Source: Favolaschia claudopus (lineage: Eukaryota > Basidiomycota > Agaricomycetes > Agaricales > Mycenaceae). Taken from it: a DNA stretch of 64,000 nt. The first letter of the stretch is position 1; each line of letters begins with the position of its first letter. The position numbers were made by a program, and so were the translations under genes. This document shows positions 63,762 through 64,000 of this stretch, piece by piece. Below the pieces are notes generated by a model. That model ran no database searches. It was given only the letters and a program-made list of their open reading frames with translations, and was not told the DNA's origin. The stretch is from assembly GCA_037176885.1 (NCBI GenBank), contig JAWWNJ010000152.1, positions 62,001 through 126,000 of the forward strand. The letters run 5' to 3'.

Positions 63762-64000
63762 AACTAAACTACTTATACCAAAGGTGCTCTAGGGTCAAAA
63801 ATTTTGACCCTGGACCGTTTTTGCCGTGTTTTGGGCCAAGGAATTCGAATCTGTTCAGGGACCAGTTCTACATTGGGTTGAGGCCACATGTATTTATTTT
63901 AATCCCGGAGCACCCTTGACTTATACAGGAAAATCGAGGCTGTGTGCGTGGAGTCATGGGGACGACACGGGCAGATCTCGCCGTGAGCGGATGCGAACGC
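63762..64000. other. No supported gene, window edge
   Basis: The TSD of the MULE-like element is at 63762-63770. The remaining sequence shows no recognisable feature. Confidence 0.4.

Overview
The window is nuclear DNA from a filamentous basidiomycete, most likely an Agaricomycete. Three things point there: spliceosomal GT-AG introns of about 45 to 55 bp, protein families expanded in mushroom-forming fungi (an F-box beta-propeller protein, a WD40 protein, a DUF6589-type protein, a HECT-like protein and a family with a WTGCCMHKDQNS motif), and a matching transposon set (Plavaka, Ty1/copia, Helitron, LINE, and many TA-flanked MITEs). I see no rRNA, tRNA, CRISPR or bacterial-style operon. Family names rest on motif recall, not on a database search.

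Layout. 1-3.3 kb: right end of a copia retrotransposon (integrase, RT, RNase H, 3' LTR), broken by a 185-bp solo LTR. 4.1-7.5 kb: a frameshifted WTGCCMHK-family pseudogene cut by the 5' half of another copia element on the minus strand. 8.4-9.2 kb: WD40 gene. 9.5-11.7 kb: two tandem paralogues of an unknown spliced gene, each with frame damage. 12.3-13.1 kb: a tandem duplication of about 420 bp. 16.3-16.8 kb: Helitron helicase fragment. 18.3-19.8 kb: a four-exon F-box gene, the best candidate for an intact host gene. 20.2-22.9 kb: MITEs and two convergent spliced genes. 23.3-33.2 kb: a HECT-like fragment, then a DUF6589 gene split by a 6.95-kb Plavaka transposon that carries its own two genes and two nested MITEs. 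33.5-34.2 kb: an unknown fragment. 34.6-52.2 kb: a graveyard of nested elements, including a LINE with two DNA-transposon insertions, a foldback inside a TIR element, a 685-bp foldback, a copia 5' end, solo LTR, hAT-like elements and a repeated 'R' family. 55.5-58.4 kb: a 972-codon open copia gag-protease-integrase frame lacking RT. 58.6-64 kb: a MITE, a LINE ORF1 relic, a PIF/Harbinger-like MITE, a gag-like fragment and a Mutator-like element with 9-bp target duplications.

The genes do not form one pathway. The logic of the window is nested insertion: in several cases removing an inserted element plus one copy of its target duplication restores the reading frame of the host element or gene (solo LTR in copia, two insertions in the LINE, Plavaka in the DUF6589 gene) or a normal-length intron (MITE in the Plavaka accessory gene). 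CpG loss in the copia LTR relic suggests that methylation-linked decay has acted here. I did not find a clear new enzymatic system. The most informative novelties are the reconstructed Plavaka element, two MITE families that share a terminal motif, and the paired unknown genes.
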